Part shown: in pieces, positions 1 through 10,000 of the stretch | Position numbering within the stretch: position 1 is the stretch's first letter | Layout of the letters: the number at the start of each line of letters is the position of its first letter | NCBI RefSeq assembly: GCF_011601265.1 | Contig: NZ_JAAOLX010000002.1 | Coordinates: 496,001-560,000, forward strand | Source of the DNA: Iodobacter violaceini | GTDB lineage: Bacteria > Pseudomonadota > Gammaproteobacteria > Burkholderiales > Chitinibacteraceae | DNA length: 64,000 nucleotides | Direction of reading: 5' to 3' | The notes under the pieces: model-generated | Seen by the model: only the letters and a program-made list of their open reading frames with translations | The model's database searches: none | Told to the model about the DNA's origin: nothing | Made by a program: the position numbers and the translations under genes

Positions 1-1351
1 TTCGGGCAAAAGAGCGCAGCTGGCCGGTGATCTTGCCCATGCGCTCTGTCAGCTGGCTGATATGCAACAGATTGCCCGCTACCTCAGTGATATTTCCGCG
101 CTCAAGGAACAACCTGGCGTTGTCGGCCAGGGCGCGCATGGCCGTCAGTGGCTGGTTAAGCTCATGCGTCACACCCGCTGCCATCTGCCCCAGCACGGCC
201 ATTTTGCCTGCTTGCACCAGCTCATTTTGCGCTGCACGCAGATCAAGCTCGGTACGTATACGCTCGGCTATTTCGCGTTGCAGCTGGGTATTTGCCCCCA
301 GCAAATCATCGGTGCGGGCAGCCACTTTTTGTTCCAGCTGATCATGGGCTTGTTTGAGTGCCTGGCTGGCGCGCAGATTATCGCGGATGCGCCGCCGCCT
401 TTGCCGCCAGAATAAATACCATGCCAGCAATGCCAATAAGCCCAGGCTGGTGCCCAGCAAAACACGGCTCACGCCCTGCCGGATGGGGGTGAGGTCCGTA
501 AACAACACCATTTGCCAGCCCAGATCAGGCACTTTGGCGGTTTGCACCAGCACATCGGCCTGATCACGGCCTGCTTTAAAGCGCGCCAATTGAGTGTTGC
601 TATCCAAGCGCTGCTGCTTCAGCAAACCCAGCTCGGGGAAAATATTGCGCCCATACTGGCGGCTCTCTTTAATGTATCGCAGCGTATAGCCGGGCAATGG
701 GGCCAGCGTATGCCACTTCCAAGCCGGATCGGTGGCTAAAAAAGCAATACCATCTTTATCACTCACCAGCATGCGCTCGCCGGTTACGCGCCAATTACTT
801 TCCAGCGCGTCGAGACTGACTTTGGCTACCACTACACCCAGCACCCGCTCACCATCTCTGATTGGATAAGATAAAAAATAACCGGGCTGTTGCGTAGTAA
901 AGCCCACGCCATAAAAGCGCCCTGCATATCCCAGGCGGGCTTGCTGATAATAGGGGCGAAACGCATAGTTATTGCCGATATAGCTCTGCGGGGTGTCCCA
1001 ATTACTGGAGGCCAGCGCCAAGCCTTCAGCATTTAAAACATAAATCGCCGATGCCTGAGCCGCATCGTTCACCGCCTTTAAATAGCGATTCACCCGCTCT
1101 AATTGCACCGCATCCTGCGGCGCGCGGAGTAAATCGGCCAAATCACGCTGGCTGGATAAAACAAAGGGCAGCCACGTATAACGCTCCACCGCATTACGCA
1201 AGCTGCCGGTGTAAACATCAAGGCGATGCTGACCAGCCGAGCGCAGTTGCGCCAGCGCGCTGCGCTCACTCCAGCTGGCAGCCAGCCACAACAGGCTGCC
1301 CGCCAGACAAAGTGTCGCCAATATCCAAAAGTATCGCGCTGGTTTAAGCAT
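1..1351 (-). CDS. DctB-type sensor histidine kinase, C-terminus cut by window edge
   Basis: Membrane sensor kinase, 450 codons visible. Translating the minus strand from the ATG at 1351 gives an N-terminal membrane helix (about residues 7-25), a periplasmic double-Cache-like sensor region containing SNWDTPQSYIGNNYAFRPYY, a second helix near residues 305-325, a coiled-coil linker and the start of a HisKA domain with the phosphoacceptor His in GVTHELNQPL. HELNQPL is the form found in DctB/NtrB-like kinases that sense dicarboxylates and act with sigma54 activators. The ATP-binding domain lies beyond position 1. The start codon is 2 bases after the stop of the ABC ATPase gene, so the kinase is probably the last gene of the transporter operon or leads into a DctD partner outside the window. 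The ligand is unknown. Confidence 0.88.
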   Translation of the reverse strand, partial: MLKPARYFWILATLCLAGSLLWLAASWSERSALAQLRSAGQHRLDVYTGSLRNAVERYTWLPFVLSSQRDLADLLRAPQDAVQLERVNRYLKAVNDAAQASAIYVLNAEGLALASSNWDTPQSYIGNNYAFRPYYQQARLGYAGRFYGVGFTTQQPGYFLSYPIRDGERVLGVVVAKVSLDALESNWRVTGERMLVSDKDGIAFLATDPAWKWHTLAPLPGYTLRYIKESRQYGRNIFPELGLLKQQRLDSNTQLARFKAGRDQADVLVQTAKVPDLGWQMVLFTDLTPIRQGVSRVLLGTSLGLLALLAWYLFWRQRRRRIRDNLRASQALKQAHDQLEQKVAARTDDLLGANTQLQREIAERIRTELDLRAAQNELVQAGKMAVLGQMAAGVTHELNQPLTAMRALADNARLFLERGNITEVAGNLLHISQLTERMGKITGQLRSFAR

Positions 1352-1353
1352 CT

Positions 1354-2148
1354 TTAATCAGAGCTCAAGCCGCACAGCTCGGCCTGCTGATGGCGCTGCT
1401 GCTCTTCCATCACCAGTGCACCAAGCTCACGTTTAAGCGCGTTAAATTCAGCCGAGCTGGGGTCGCGCGGCCTTGGAATATCCACCAGCACATCGCGCTT
1501 CACCGTGCCCGGGCGGTAAGTGAGAACAATGATGCGATCGGCCAGATAGATCGACTCCTCAATGCTGTGGGTGACAAACAGAATTGTTTTTTTATGCTCC
1601 TGCCAGATTTTAAGCAGCTCATCCTGCAGGCTGCGGCGGGTAAGCGCATCCAGTGCGCCAAAGGGCTCGTCCATCAGCATAATCGGCGAATTAAGCGCCA
1701 AAATACGCGCAATGGCCACACGCTGACGCATCCCGCCAGACAAATCCTTAGGAAAGCGCTTGCGAAACTCCATCAGCTTCAGTGTTTCCAGCAGCTCAGC
1801 CACTTTGCTATCAATCTGTTCCTGCGGCATTTTTTGGATGGCCAGGCCAAAGGCAATATTTTGCTCAACCGTCATCCATGGGAACAGCGCGTATTCCTGA
1901 AACACCATGCCGCGATCTGGCCCGGTGTCTTTAATCTGCGCGCCATCCACGGTGATGCTGCCGCTCGTTGGATGAGAAAACCCGGCCACCGCATTAAGCA
2001 GGGTTGATTTGCCACAGCCCGAAGGCCCCAGCAGGCAAACAAACTGCCCATTAGGGATCTCAAGACTGATATCCCGCAAAGCCACCACATCGTCACCTGG
2101 CGTTTTAAAAACTTTATTCACCCGCGCTATTTTGATTTGTGCTGTCAT
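1354..2148 (-). CDS. ABC transporter ATP-binding protein, nitrate/sulfonate/taurine (SsuB/TauB) family
   Basis: Cytoplasmic ATPase of an importer, 264 residues, normal for the family. Visible motifs are Walker A GPSGCGKST (about residue 42), the signature LSGGMRQRVAIAR (about 138), Walker B IMLMDEP and the switch His in FVTHSIEES. Sequence style and partners (NMT1-like binding protein, TauC/SsuC-like permease) place it in the sulfonate, taurine, nitrate or pyrimidine-precursor importer group; the substrate cannot be read from the ATPase. Only 2 bases separate its start from the permease stop, so the two are translationally coupled. Confidence 0.93.
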   Translation of the reverse strand: MTAQIKIARVNKVFKTPGDDVVALRDISLEIPNGQFVCLLGPSGCGKSTLLNAVAGFSHPTSGSITVDGAQIKDTGPDRGMVFQEYALFPWMTVEQNIAFGLAIQKMPQEQIDSKVAELLETLKLMEFRKRFPKDLSGGMRQRVAIARILALNSPIMLMDEPFGALDALTRRSLQDELLKIWQEHKKTILFVTHSIEESIYLADRIIVLTYRPGTVKRDVLVDIPRPRDPSSAEFNALKRELGALVMEEQQRHQQAELCGLSSD

Positions 2149-2150
2149 GA

Positions 2151-2972
2151 TTAATGCTCCAGGCCGCGGTGCCAGCGCAACAAGTGGTTATTGAGTTTAT
2201 TCATTGCCATATCAATTGCAAGGCCAAGTAAGCCGATCGTCAGCATACCCGCAATGATTTTGTCTGACCAAAAATACTCACGCGCTTCCAGAATTCTGAA
2301 GCCCAGCCCATTATTCACCGCAATCATTTCTGAAACGATCACCACAATAAACGCCGTACCCACCCCGATACGCGCACCGGCCAGAATATACGGCGTGGCC
2401 GCCGGTAAGATCACTTTCAGGAACAAGGTGCTTTGGCTCGCGCCTAAATTGCGCGCCGCACGCAGATAAATAGAATCCACCTGACGCACCCCGGCAATGG
2501 TATTCATCAATACAGGAAAAAACGCCCCAATCACAATCAGGAAAATCGCCGGTGCATTGCCCAAACCAAACCACAAAATAGAGAGCGGGATATAAGCAAT
2601 CGGTGGAATTGGCCGCAAAACCTGAATCATCGGATTAAACCAGCCATACACCCGCGGGCTGGCCCCCATAAGCAGCCCCAGCGGCAAAGCCAGCGCCGCA
2701 CCAATCGCAAAGCCCACAATTACCCGATACAGCGTGCCGATGGCATCGTGAATCATCTCGCCTGAAAACAACCAGGCGGCATAGCTGCTCTGGCTGGCGT
2801 CATAGGCCTCCATTGGCAATAAATACGCATACCAGCGCAGCACCACCTGCCATGGGGAAGGCAAAATCTGCGGGTTTAGCCAGCCTGCCATTGCTGCAGC
2901 CTGCCAAAGCGCAATCAGGGCCACGGGCAGCCAAAGCCCCGTTACGGCCCGGGTGAATAATGTTTTATTCAT
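2151..2972 (-). CDS. ABC transporter permease, SsuC/TauC family
   Basis: Inner-membrane permease, 273 residues with about six hydrophobic helices. The cytoplasmic EAA loop is recognisable (AARNLGASQSTLFLKVILPA, about residues 178-197), where the ATPase docks. RPIPPIAYIPLSILWFG in the preceding helix is typical of the SsuC/TauC/NrtB group. It lies between the binding-protein gene (10 bases upstream) and the ATPase (2 bases downstream), forming one importer operon. An insertion-like loop around residues 45-75 (YLLPMEAYDASQSSYAAWLF) resembles taurine-type permeases, but the substrate is inference only. Confidence 0.92.
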   Translation of the reverse strand: MNKTLFTRAVTGLWLPVALIALWQAAAMAGWLNPQILPSPWQVVLRWYAYLLPMEAYDASQSSYAAWLFSGEMIHDAIGTLYRVIVGFAIGAALALPLGLLMGASPRVYGWFNPMIQVLRPIPPIAYIPLSILWFGLGNAPAIFLIVIGAFFPVLMNTIAGVRQVDSIYLRAARNLGASQSTLFLKVILPAATPYILAGARIGVGTAFIVVIVSEMIAVNNGLGFRILEAREYFWSDKIIAGMLTIGLLGLAIDMAMNKLNNHLLRWHRGLEH

Positions 2973-2982
2973 CGGATTGCCC

Positions 2983-3948
2983 TTATTTCACGTTTAAAGA
3001 TTTCTTAGCCTGATCGAGCAGATCCAGCTTCACCCACTCTTTGGCCACTGGCGGCTTCACCATTTTGCCCACGCCATATTTGGCCATAAAATCGGTAGTG
3101 ATCTGCATATGCTCAACGCTCAGATTGTAATAAAACGGCGAATTAGCGATGGCATCCTGATAATCATCCACCGTAATCTGGCCTTTAAACATATTGCTGC
3201 GTACATAGTTTTCGGCGAGTTTAGGATCATCCATAAAGGCTTTGGTGGCTTGCACAAAGCACTTCATAAACTTTTCAGCCAGCGGGCGATTCGTGTTGTA
3301 AAGCTTTTCGCTCATCACCAGCGTGCGAATCGGCTCGCCCATCGGCGTTTCATAAGGTTTGAGCAATTCCACGCCAAAGCCCTTATTAATCGCTTGCGAA
3401 GCCTGCGGCTCAGATTGCGACATGGCATCAATCTGCTTTTGCATCAGCGCCTGGTTTAAATCCGCAAACGGCAGGTAAACAATTTTGACATCCTTGCCCG
3501 GTTTTTCTGACCAGCTCAGATTCGCCTTGGCCAGCTCCGCCAACAGCGCCAGCTCTTGTGCCCCGCCGCGTGCCACCCCTACCGATTTGCCTTTAAAATC
3601 GGCCACGGTTTTAATGGCTGAGCCCGGCTGCACCACAATCCTGATGCCACCTTTAGCAAAGCCCGCCACCGCATACACCGGCACGCCGCCTGCCCGCCCG
3701 GCAATGGCCGCATCTGCCGCACTGGCCGCCACATCAATCTCGCCCGCAATAATGGCCGGCATAATATCCAGCCCCTTGGCAAACATCCTCTCCTCTACCT
3801 TAATCCCGCACTTAGGCGCGATTTCCTTGATATATGAGACCGCGCCGTAATGGGCGAATTTGAGATTACCCAGACGAATCACATCTTCTGCGGCATAGGC
3901 AGAAAAAGAAGTCATGGCCAGCGATGCGATCAAAGTAAGTTTCTTCAT
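2983..3948 (-). CDS. ABC transporter substrate-binding protein (NMT1/SsuA-like)
   Basis: Periplasmic ligand-binding protein, 321 residues. It has a Sec signal peptide (MKKLTLIASLAMTSFSAYA, cleavage after AYA) followed by a type II binding-protein fold. Visible family features are FAKGLDIMPAIIAGEIDVAA and the hinge segment DFKGKSVGVARGGAQELALL. It is first in the operon with the permease, the ATPase and the DctB-like kinase. NMT1/SsuA-type proteins bind alkanesulfonates, taurine, nitrate or thiamin precursors; which applies here is not visible. The ATG at 3948 is preceded by CGGAG, a good ribosome site. Confidence 0.92.
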   Translation of the reverse strand: MKKLTLIASLAMTSFSAYAAEDVIRLGNLKFAHYGAVSYIKEIAPKCGIKVEERMFAKGLDIMPAIIAGEIDVAASAADAAIAGRAGGVPVYAVAGFAKGGIRIVVQPGSAIKTVADFKGKSVGVARGGAQELALLAELAKANLSWSEKPGKDVKIVYLPFADLNQALMQKQIDAMSQSEPQASQAINKGFGVELLKPYETPMGEPIRTLVMSEKLYNTNRPLAEKFMKCFVQATKAFMDDPKLAENYVRSNMFKGQITVDDYQDAIANSPFYYNLSVEHMQITTDFMAKYGVGKMVKPPVAKEWVKLDLLDQAKKSLNVK

Positions 3949-4328
3949 TGCAACTCCGTAGCTAAAGGTAAGGGCAGACAGCCTGACAGGCTTCCCTTAG
4001 CTATTTAGCAATTAGCTTGCCAGCAGGCTGACACAGGCCAACTACATTGCAAGCCCTTGCTTACAAAGAAAAAACGACGTGATACTGACTATTCCACTGA
4101 CACCAATGATGGCGAAACTACAGAATCAGGCAATATTAAACGGCGGAAAACCGCCTGAATTCATTACGATTCAATGCATCGTACTGATCTGTTTAAATAA
4201 ACTGACGGCGCAAAGACCTCTAAAGATGTAGCACCATAAAACTTACTTACGCACAACTACCCTATCCACCGCCACTCCCCGCCCCTTTCTCCTATAAACT
4301 ACAGCACCACCTTATATTTGGCTGAGTT
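3949..4328. other. Divergent promoter region, ABC importer / glnD
   Basis: Non-coding stretch of 380 bases between two divergent genes. It holds a short palindrome AGCCTG-A-CAGGCT about 40 bases upstream of the binding-protein start, and a GGCGG-AAAA-CCGCC hairpin at 4142-4155. Either could be an operator or part of the leader, but no known riboswitch or box is recognisable. Confidence 0.5.
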
Positions 4329-6899
4329 ATGCGTCCTGTCAGTGCCATCCGGGCTTCTTATGCGGCTGATAAAGCTGCCTTACACCAACGCTTTGATACC
4401 CCAAGCGAAGCCTTGCCGATTCTGGCGGAGCTGACGCAGCTCACCGATCGCACTTTAAGCGAGCTGTGGGGCAGGCATCAGTTTATTGATGAGGTGCTGC
4501 TGGTGGCCGTTGGCGGCTATGGGCGCGGGGAGCTGTTTCCTTATTCTGATGTGGATTTATTGATTTTATTGCCCGATCTGCCCTCGCCAGCCCTTTTAGA
4601 AAAGCTGGAAGTTTTTGTGGGCGAGCTGTGGGATATTGGTCTGGAGGTGGGCCATTCGGTACGCACCACGGCCGATTGCATGCACGAGGCGGAAAAAGAT
4701 ATCACCGTGCAAACAGCTATTTTAGAAGCGCGGCTGTTGGTTGGAGATCCTGAGCGCTTTAAAGAATTTTATGACACAGTGCATCGCTATATTGATACCA
4801 AGGAGTTCTTTGAGGCCAAATTATTAGAGCAGCAGGCACGCTATGGCCGCTTTCAAAACGCGACCTACAATCTGGAGCCTAATATCAAAGAAGCGCCGGG
4901 TGGCTTGCGCGATTTACATTTAATTGGCTGGATTGCCGCCAGCCAGGGTTTAGGCCGCGACTGGCATGCCCTGGCGCAGCTTAAAATGCTGACCGATGAA
5001 GAAATTATTAAATTAGAAAACGCCGAGCGGGTATTACGCGCCTATCGCATTCAATTGCACTGGCGGGCAAAGCGCCGTGAGGATCGTATTTTATTTGATT
5101 ACCAGCACACGCTCGCCAGCGATTTTAAATTTGCAGACAGTGAAAAAGGCTCGATCCGCCTGCGCGCCAGTGAAGCGCTGATGGCCACCTATTACCGCTC
5201 TGCCCGCATTATCAGCCAGCTTACGCCTTTATTATTAGCAGCCCTGAAAGCACGTATTTTTTCGCAGGTTGGGATAGAGACCCGACCGATTAATGAATCA
5301 TTTCAATTACGTGGCTCAGCCATTGAAATCACCGCTCCCGATGTATTTGAACGCCAGCCTTCAGCCATTTTGGAATTATTCTGGCAACTGGAAAGCATCC
5401 GCGATGCAAAGGAAATCAGCCCTGCCACGCTCAGGGCACTTTGGCATGCCAGATCCAGTATTGATGATGATTTCCGGCGCAATCCAATTAATCAGCAGCG
5501 CTTTATTGATATTTTCCGCGAACCACGCGGCTTAACCCGTGTATTACGCCGCATGAATCAATACGGCGTATTAGGCCGGTTTATTCCGGAATTCGGGCAG
5601 ATTGTTGGGCGTATGCAGCATGATTTATTTCATGTTTATACCGTGGATGAACACACCTTAATGGTATTGCGTAATGTACGGCGCTTTGCAGTCAATGCCT
5701 TTACCCATGAATACCCAATGTGTTCACGCCTATTGGCAGAATTTGATCGGCCAGAAGTTTTATATCTGGCGGCGCTGTTTCATGATATTGGCAAGGGGCG
5801 TGGCGGCGATCATTCCTTATTAGGCAAAGAGATTGCGGCTAAGTGGTGCGCCAGCATGCCGCTTTCTAATGAGGATGCCCAGTTGATCACCTGGCTGGTA
5901 GAGCATCACCTCACCATGTCGGCCGTGGCGCAAAAACAGGATGTATATGATCCCGAAACCATTCAGGCCTTTGCCACCTGGGTGGGGGATCAGCGCAAGC
6001 TCACCGCCATTTACCTGCTGACAGTAGCCGATATCCGCGGCACCAGCCCCAAGGTATGGAATGCATGGAAGGCCAAGCTGCTTGAAGATTTATTTAAAGC
6101 CACCCAGCGCCTGTTCAGCAGCCAGGACAGCAGCAGCCGCTCCTGGCTGGAAGAGCGCAAGGATGAGGCGCTGCGGCTGATCCGCCTGCATGGCCTGCGT
6201 CAGGAAGCACACGAAGAATTCTGGAAAGTGCTCGATACCGTGTATTTCTTACGCCACGATGCCAAAGAAATTGCATGGCATACCCGCATGCTGTTTTCCC
6301 GCATAAACACCCTTAAACCGGTGGTGCGAGCACGGCTTTCAGAATCAGGCGAAGGCTTGCAAGTCATGGTGTACAGCCAGGACAAAAATGATTTATTTGC
6401 ACAAATCTGCAGTTTTTTTGAGCGCGCTGGCTATACCATTTTTGATGCGCATATCCACACCACGCAAAATGGCTATGCCTTAGATAGTTTCTATATTTAT
6501 ATCCCCGATAACCGGGTAGACAATTACCGTGATTTAATTGGCTATATCGAGTTTGAACTTAGCCAGCAATTAGAAAAAGGCCTGCCGCTGGCCACGGTGC
6601 AAAAATCGCGTATTTCCCGCCAGTTAAAGCATTTCCCCATTCAGCCCCATGTGATGATACGTGCAGATGAGCGCGGCAAATATCATGTGCTCTCCATTGC
6701 CGCAGGGGACAGAACCGGCCTGCTCTCTACCATTGCCCGCGTGCTGGCGAATAACCGGATTGAAATTCAATCGGCAAAAATTATGACTTTGGGCGAGCGG
6801 GCAGAAGATAATTTCTTAATCAGCGGTGAATTACTCAAAGATCAGCACGCATCCCGTGCATTAGAGGCGGAGCTGTTACAGGCAATTCATGCGCATTAG
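4329..6899 (+). CDS. glnD: [Protein-PII] uridylyltransferase / uridylyl-removing enzyme GlnD
   Basis: Bifunctional nitrogen sensor, 856 residues, the usual GlnD length. It uridylylates PII proteins when glutamine is low and removes UMP when glutamine is high. The nucleotidyltransferase motif GGYGRGELFPYSDVDLL lies near residues 62-78, followed by the PII-uridylyltransferase region (PNIKEAPGGLRDLH). The HD hydrolase motif FHDIGKGRGGDHS is near residue 485. Two C-terminal ACT domains sense glutamine; the second contains DRTGLLSTIARVL. It is monocistronic, with a kinase gene converging on it downstream. There is no strong ribosome site before the ATG, but the N-terminus aligns with the family. 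Confidence 0.97.
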   Translation: MRPVSAIRASYAADKAALHQRFDTPSEALPILAELTQLTDRTLSELWGRHQFIDEVLLVAVGGYGRGELFPYSDVDLLILLPDLPSPALLEKLEVFVGELWDIGLEVGHSVRTTADCMHEAEKDITVQTAILEARLLVGDPERFKEFYDTVHRYIDTKEFFEAKLLEQQARYGRFQNATYNLEPNIKEAPGGLRDLHLIGWIAASQGLGRDWHALAQLKMLTDEEIIKLENAERVLRAYRIQLHWRAKRREDRILFDYQHTLASDFKFADSEKGSIRLRASEALMATYYRSARIISQLTPLLLAALKARIFSQVGIETRPINESFQLRGSAIEITAPDVFERQPSAILELFWQLESIRDAKEISPATLRALWHARSSIDDDFRRNPINQQRFIDIFREPRGLTRVLRRMNQYGVLGRFIPEFGQIVGRMQHDLFHVYTVDEHTLMVLRNVRRFAVNAFTHEYPMCSRLLAEFDRPEVLYLAALFHDIGKGRGGDHSLLGKEIAAKWCASMPLSNEDAQLITWLVEHHLTMSAVAQKQDVYDPETIQAFATWVGDQRKLTAIYLLTVADIRGTSPKVWNAWKAKLLEDLFKATQRLFSSQDSSSRSWLEERKDEALRLIRLHGLRQEAHEEFWKVLDTVYFLRHDAKEIAWHTRMLFSRINTLKPVVRARLSESGEGLQVMVYSQDKNDLFAQICSFFERAGYTIFDAHIHTTQNGYALDSFYIYIPDNRVDNYRDLIGYIEFELSQQLEKGLPLATVQKSRISRQLKHFPIQPHVMIRADERGKYHVLSIAAGDRTGLLSTIARVLANNRIEIQSAKIMTLGERAEDNFLISGELLKDQHASRALEAELLQAIHAH

Positions 6900-7067
6900 T
6901 GCATGCCCCTGTTGATGGCTTAAAATGGCCTGGCCAGGGATTGCGCCTCACTGTAATGACGATGATTATGCGGGGAATTTTGTGCTGAGCCCGGATTTCC
7001 CCTTCAGCAAAACAATTCAGTCAGCCTGCATTTTTATAGCGGCGGCCGGATCATCATTTAAATCAGC

Positions 7068-10000
7068 TTATTGGAATTCGCCGTATTTTTCTAAAAGTGT
7101 TTCACACTGTTTTTGCCCCCGCATAAAATCAAATGCCCCCATCGCCTCGTACAAGGCTTTAAGCTCGGGATCGGCTGTACGAGCGTATTTTTTTTGCAGC
7201 CGGGCATGCACATCAAAGGCTAATAAATCCGAACCTTTTAGCAGACTATGTAATTCTTTAATATCTGCCAGCAACTGCGAGGTATCCGGCACCCCCTCTG
7301 CTGGCATGGCCTGGGTATAGCTCAGAGCAAGCGGCTCAATCAGACGGATACTGGACAGCACGGCGTCCCTCAGTGCCTCACAAAGCGCATCGTGCTCCGC
7401 AGTCGCAGTTTTCAGTTCATCCTCTGTTTGTTGAGCAACCGCCGCTAAATAACCGGCCCCGGCTGTAGCGGCAAGCCCCTTTAAGGTATGCATTAAACGG
7501 CGGGCTTCTTCTCTTTTTCCTGCCCGTAAAAAAGCATCCAGCTGATCTGGCACTTCGCTGACTTCTGACAAAAAAGACTGTAAAACACGCCCATATAAGC
7601 CGCTGTTATTTCCCAGCCGCTCTAAAGCACCGGTGAGATCAAGCTCATCTTTGGCCGGAAATTTCGCGTCATCCGGCACGCTGATGACTTCGCTGCATAA
7701 AACTGGCTGATGCCGGGTTTGCCTGACCTGGCTTTGCACAATCTGAATAAGATGCATCAAATCAAAGGGCTTGCCAATATGATCATTCATCCCTGCAGCA
7801 AGGCAAGCCTCACGATCTGAATCCATGGCATTGGCCGTCATGGCAATCACGGGCAAGGTGGCCATACCCAAACCATGCCGGATAATGTGCGTAGCAGTAT
7901 AGCCGTCCATCACGGGCATTTGCACATCCATCAGCACCGCATCAAAAGGGCGGGCGGCTTGAACAATCGCATCAATGCCCGCCTTCCCGTTTGCAGCCAG
8001 CTCTACATGCGCGCCTTCTGCGCTGAGCAGTTCTTGCGCCACCTGCTGATTCATTAAATTGTCTTCAACCACCAACAGATGCAGCCCGATCAGACGGCAA
8101 GGCTTTATTCCCGGCAGGCGGGGCCTGTTGCGCAGATTACCCAGGCCTGCCCGCGCATCGGCCACCGCATCAAACAGCATCGAAGCCGTCACAGGCTTCA
8201 CCAAAAAGCTATTCAGGGCGGCCTGCTCTTCGCTGCTGCGCTGAGCCAGCAACTCCCGGCCATGCGTTGTCACCATCACAATGACAGGAGTATCCGTGGT
8301 CAGCAGGATTTTTCTGATCCGTAAAATGGTTTCCCAGCCATCCATATCCGGCATATGCCAATCCACAAAAATAGCCTGATAGCCCCCCTGAGCCAAAGTC
8401 TGGCACGCCTCCACTTTAGCAATCGCCTCTTGCCCGCTCCGGGCCACATCCACCTGCCAGCCCCAGGAGCGGGCCATATCCACCATCAGCCCGCAGGCGG
8501 TTTCATTATCATCCACCACCAAAACATGCAAATGATTAAGCCCCCCCACAAAACTTGAGCGGTCTGCCTCTTCTGCTAAAGCATCCACGGCAGGCAGTAT
8601 GATTTCAAAGTAAAAGGTGCTGCCCTTCCCTGCCTCGCTTTCCAGCATCAGGCTGCCACCCATCATTTCAACCAATCGCCTGGAAATAGATAAACCCAGC
8701 CCCGTCCCGCCAAAGCGCCGCGTAGTAGATGATTCGGCCTGAGTAAATCCTTCAAAGATATGTCTTTGATTTTCGGCTGTAATGCCAATACCGCTATCTT
8801 TAACTGAAATACGCAAGGAGATTTGATCTTCAATCTGGCCAAGCAGTTTTATTTGAATAATGACTTCGCCCGTTTCAGTAAATTTAATGGCATTGCCCGC
8901 AAGATTAATCAGAATTTGCCGCAGCCTCAGCACATCACCAACCAGGGCTTTGGGCATGGATGAATCAATATCGAATAATACCTCAATGGGTTTTGCACCT
9001 GTATTGGCCGATAAAATAACGGATAAATCCCGCAGCAGCCTGTCTAAACGAAACGGCTGCGGATCCAGCTCCATTTTCCCGGCTTCCATTTTAGAAAAAT
9101 CCAGAATATCATTCAGCAGCCCTAATAAAGACTGCGCCGCACCTTCGGTTTTAGTGGTGTAATCGAGCTGCCTGTCGCTTAATTCGGTATTTTGCAATAA
9201 TTTAAGCATGCCCAGAATCGCATTCATTGGTGTGCGAATTTCATGGCTCATATTGGCTAAAAACTGGCTTTTTGCCACCGTTGCCGCCTCTGCCCTCGCT
9301 TTTGCAGCCTGCAAAGATAATTCATAATTTTTAATTTCAGTGATATCAGTACATATAGAAATATATTGCTCAGCTACTGCATTAATTCCCATCAGGGGCA
9401 CAATGGTGGCATTTACCCAATAAAACTGCCCCAATTTGTTTTTATTTTTAATTTCACCATGCCAAACCTGCCCGCGGCTAATTGCAGACCAAAGCGAAGC
9501 AAAAAAAGCAGGCGGGTGAAATTCTGAATTAAGAATACGATGACTCTGCCCCAGTAATTCTTCCCTGGAATACACAGAAATCTCACAAAACAAATCGTTG
9601 GCATACACAATCAGGCCATTTAAATCCGTAATGCTGACAATAGCATGCTGATCAAGTGCAAATTTTTGGTGATTTAATTCGCTGTTTTGCGTTAATAAGC
9701 GCGCTGAAACATGATTAAGCGCCTCACCTAAAGCCTGGATTTCTGAAGACTCGCCTGATACCTGAAATTTGGCCCCAAGAGCATGATCCAGACCGGTGGC
9801 AAACCGGGTGGCCTGTTGTAAGGCCCGGATGGGCGGCCCAAGCAGGCATTTAAGTAAAACCAGCGTCACGGTGATCGCCAGCGCAATAATCAGCAGCGCC
9901 TGTGTCCATATGGCGATCACCTGCTGATTTAAACCATCGGTGCTATAGCTCACCCTGACCCAGCCCACATGGCTGCCCGCCATAACCGGGTGCCAGGCCG

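Noticed and set aside
1390-2007. 205-residue plus-strand open frame across the ABC ATPase gene
   Set aside because: Antisense shadow of a well-supported gene with Walker motifs on the other strand.
3949-4328. Riboswitch in the leader of the ABC importer
   Set aside because: No thiamin, SAM or other recognisable conserved core; only short hairpins are visible.
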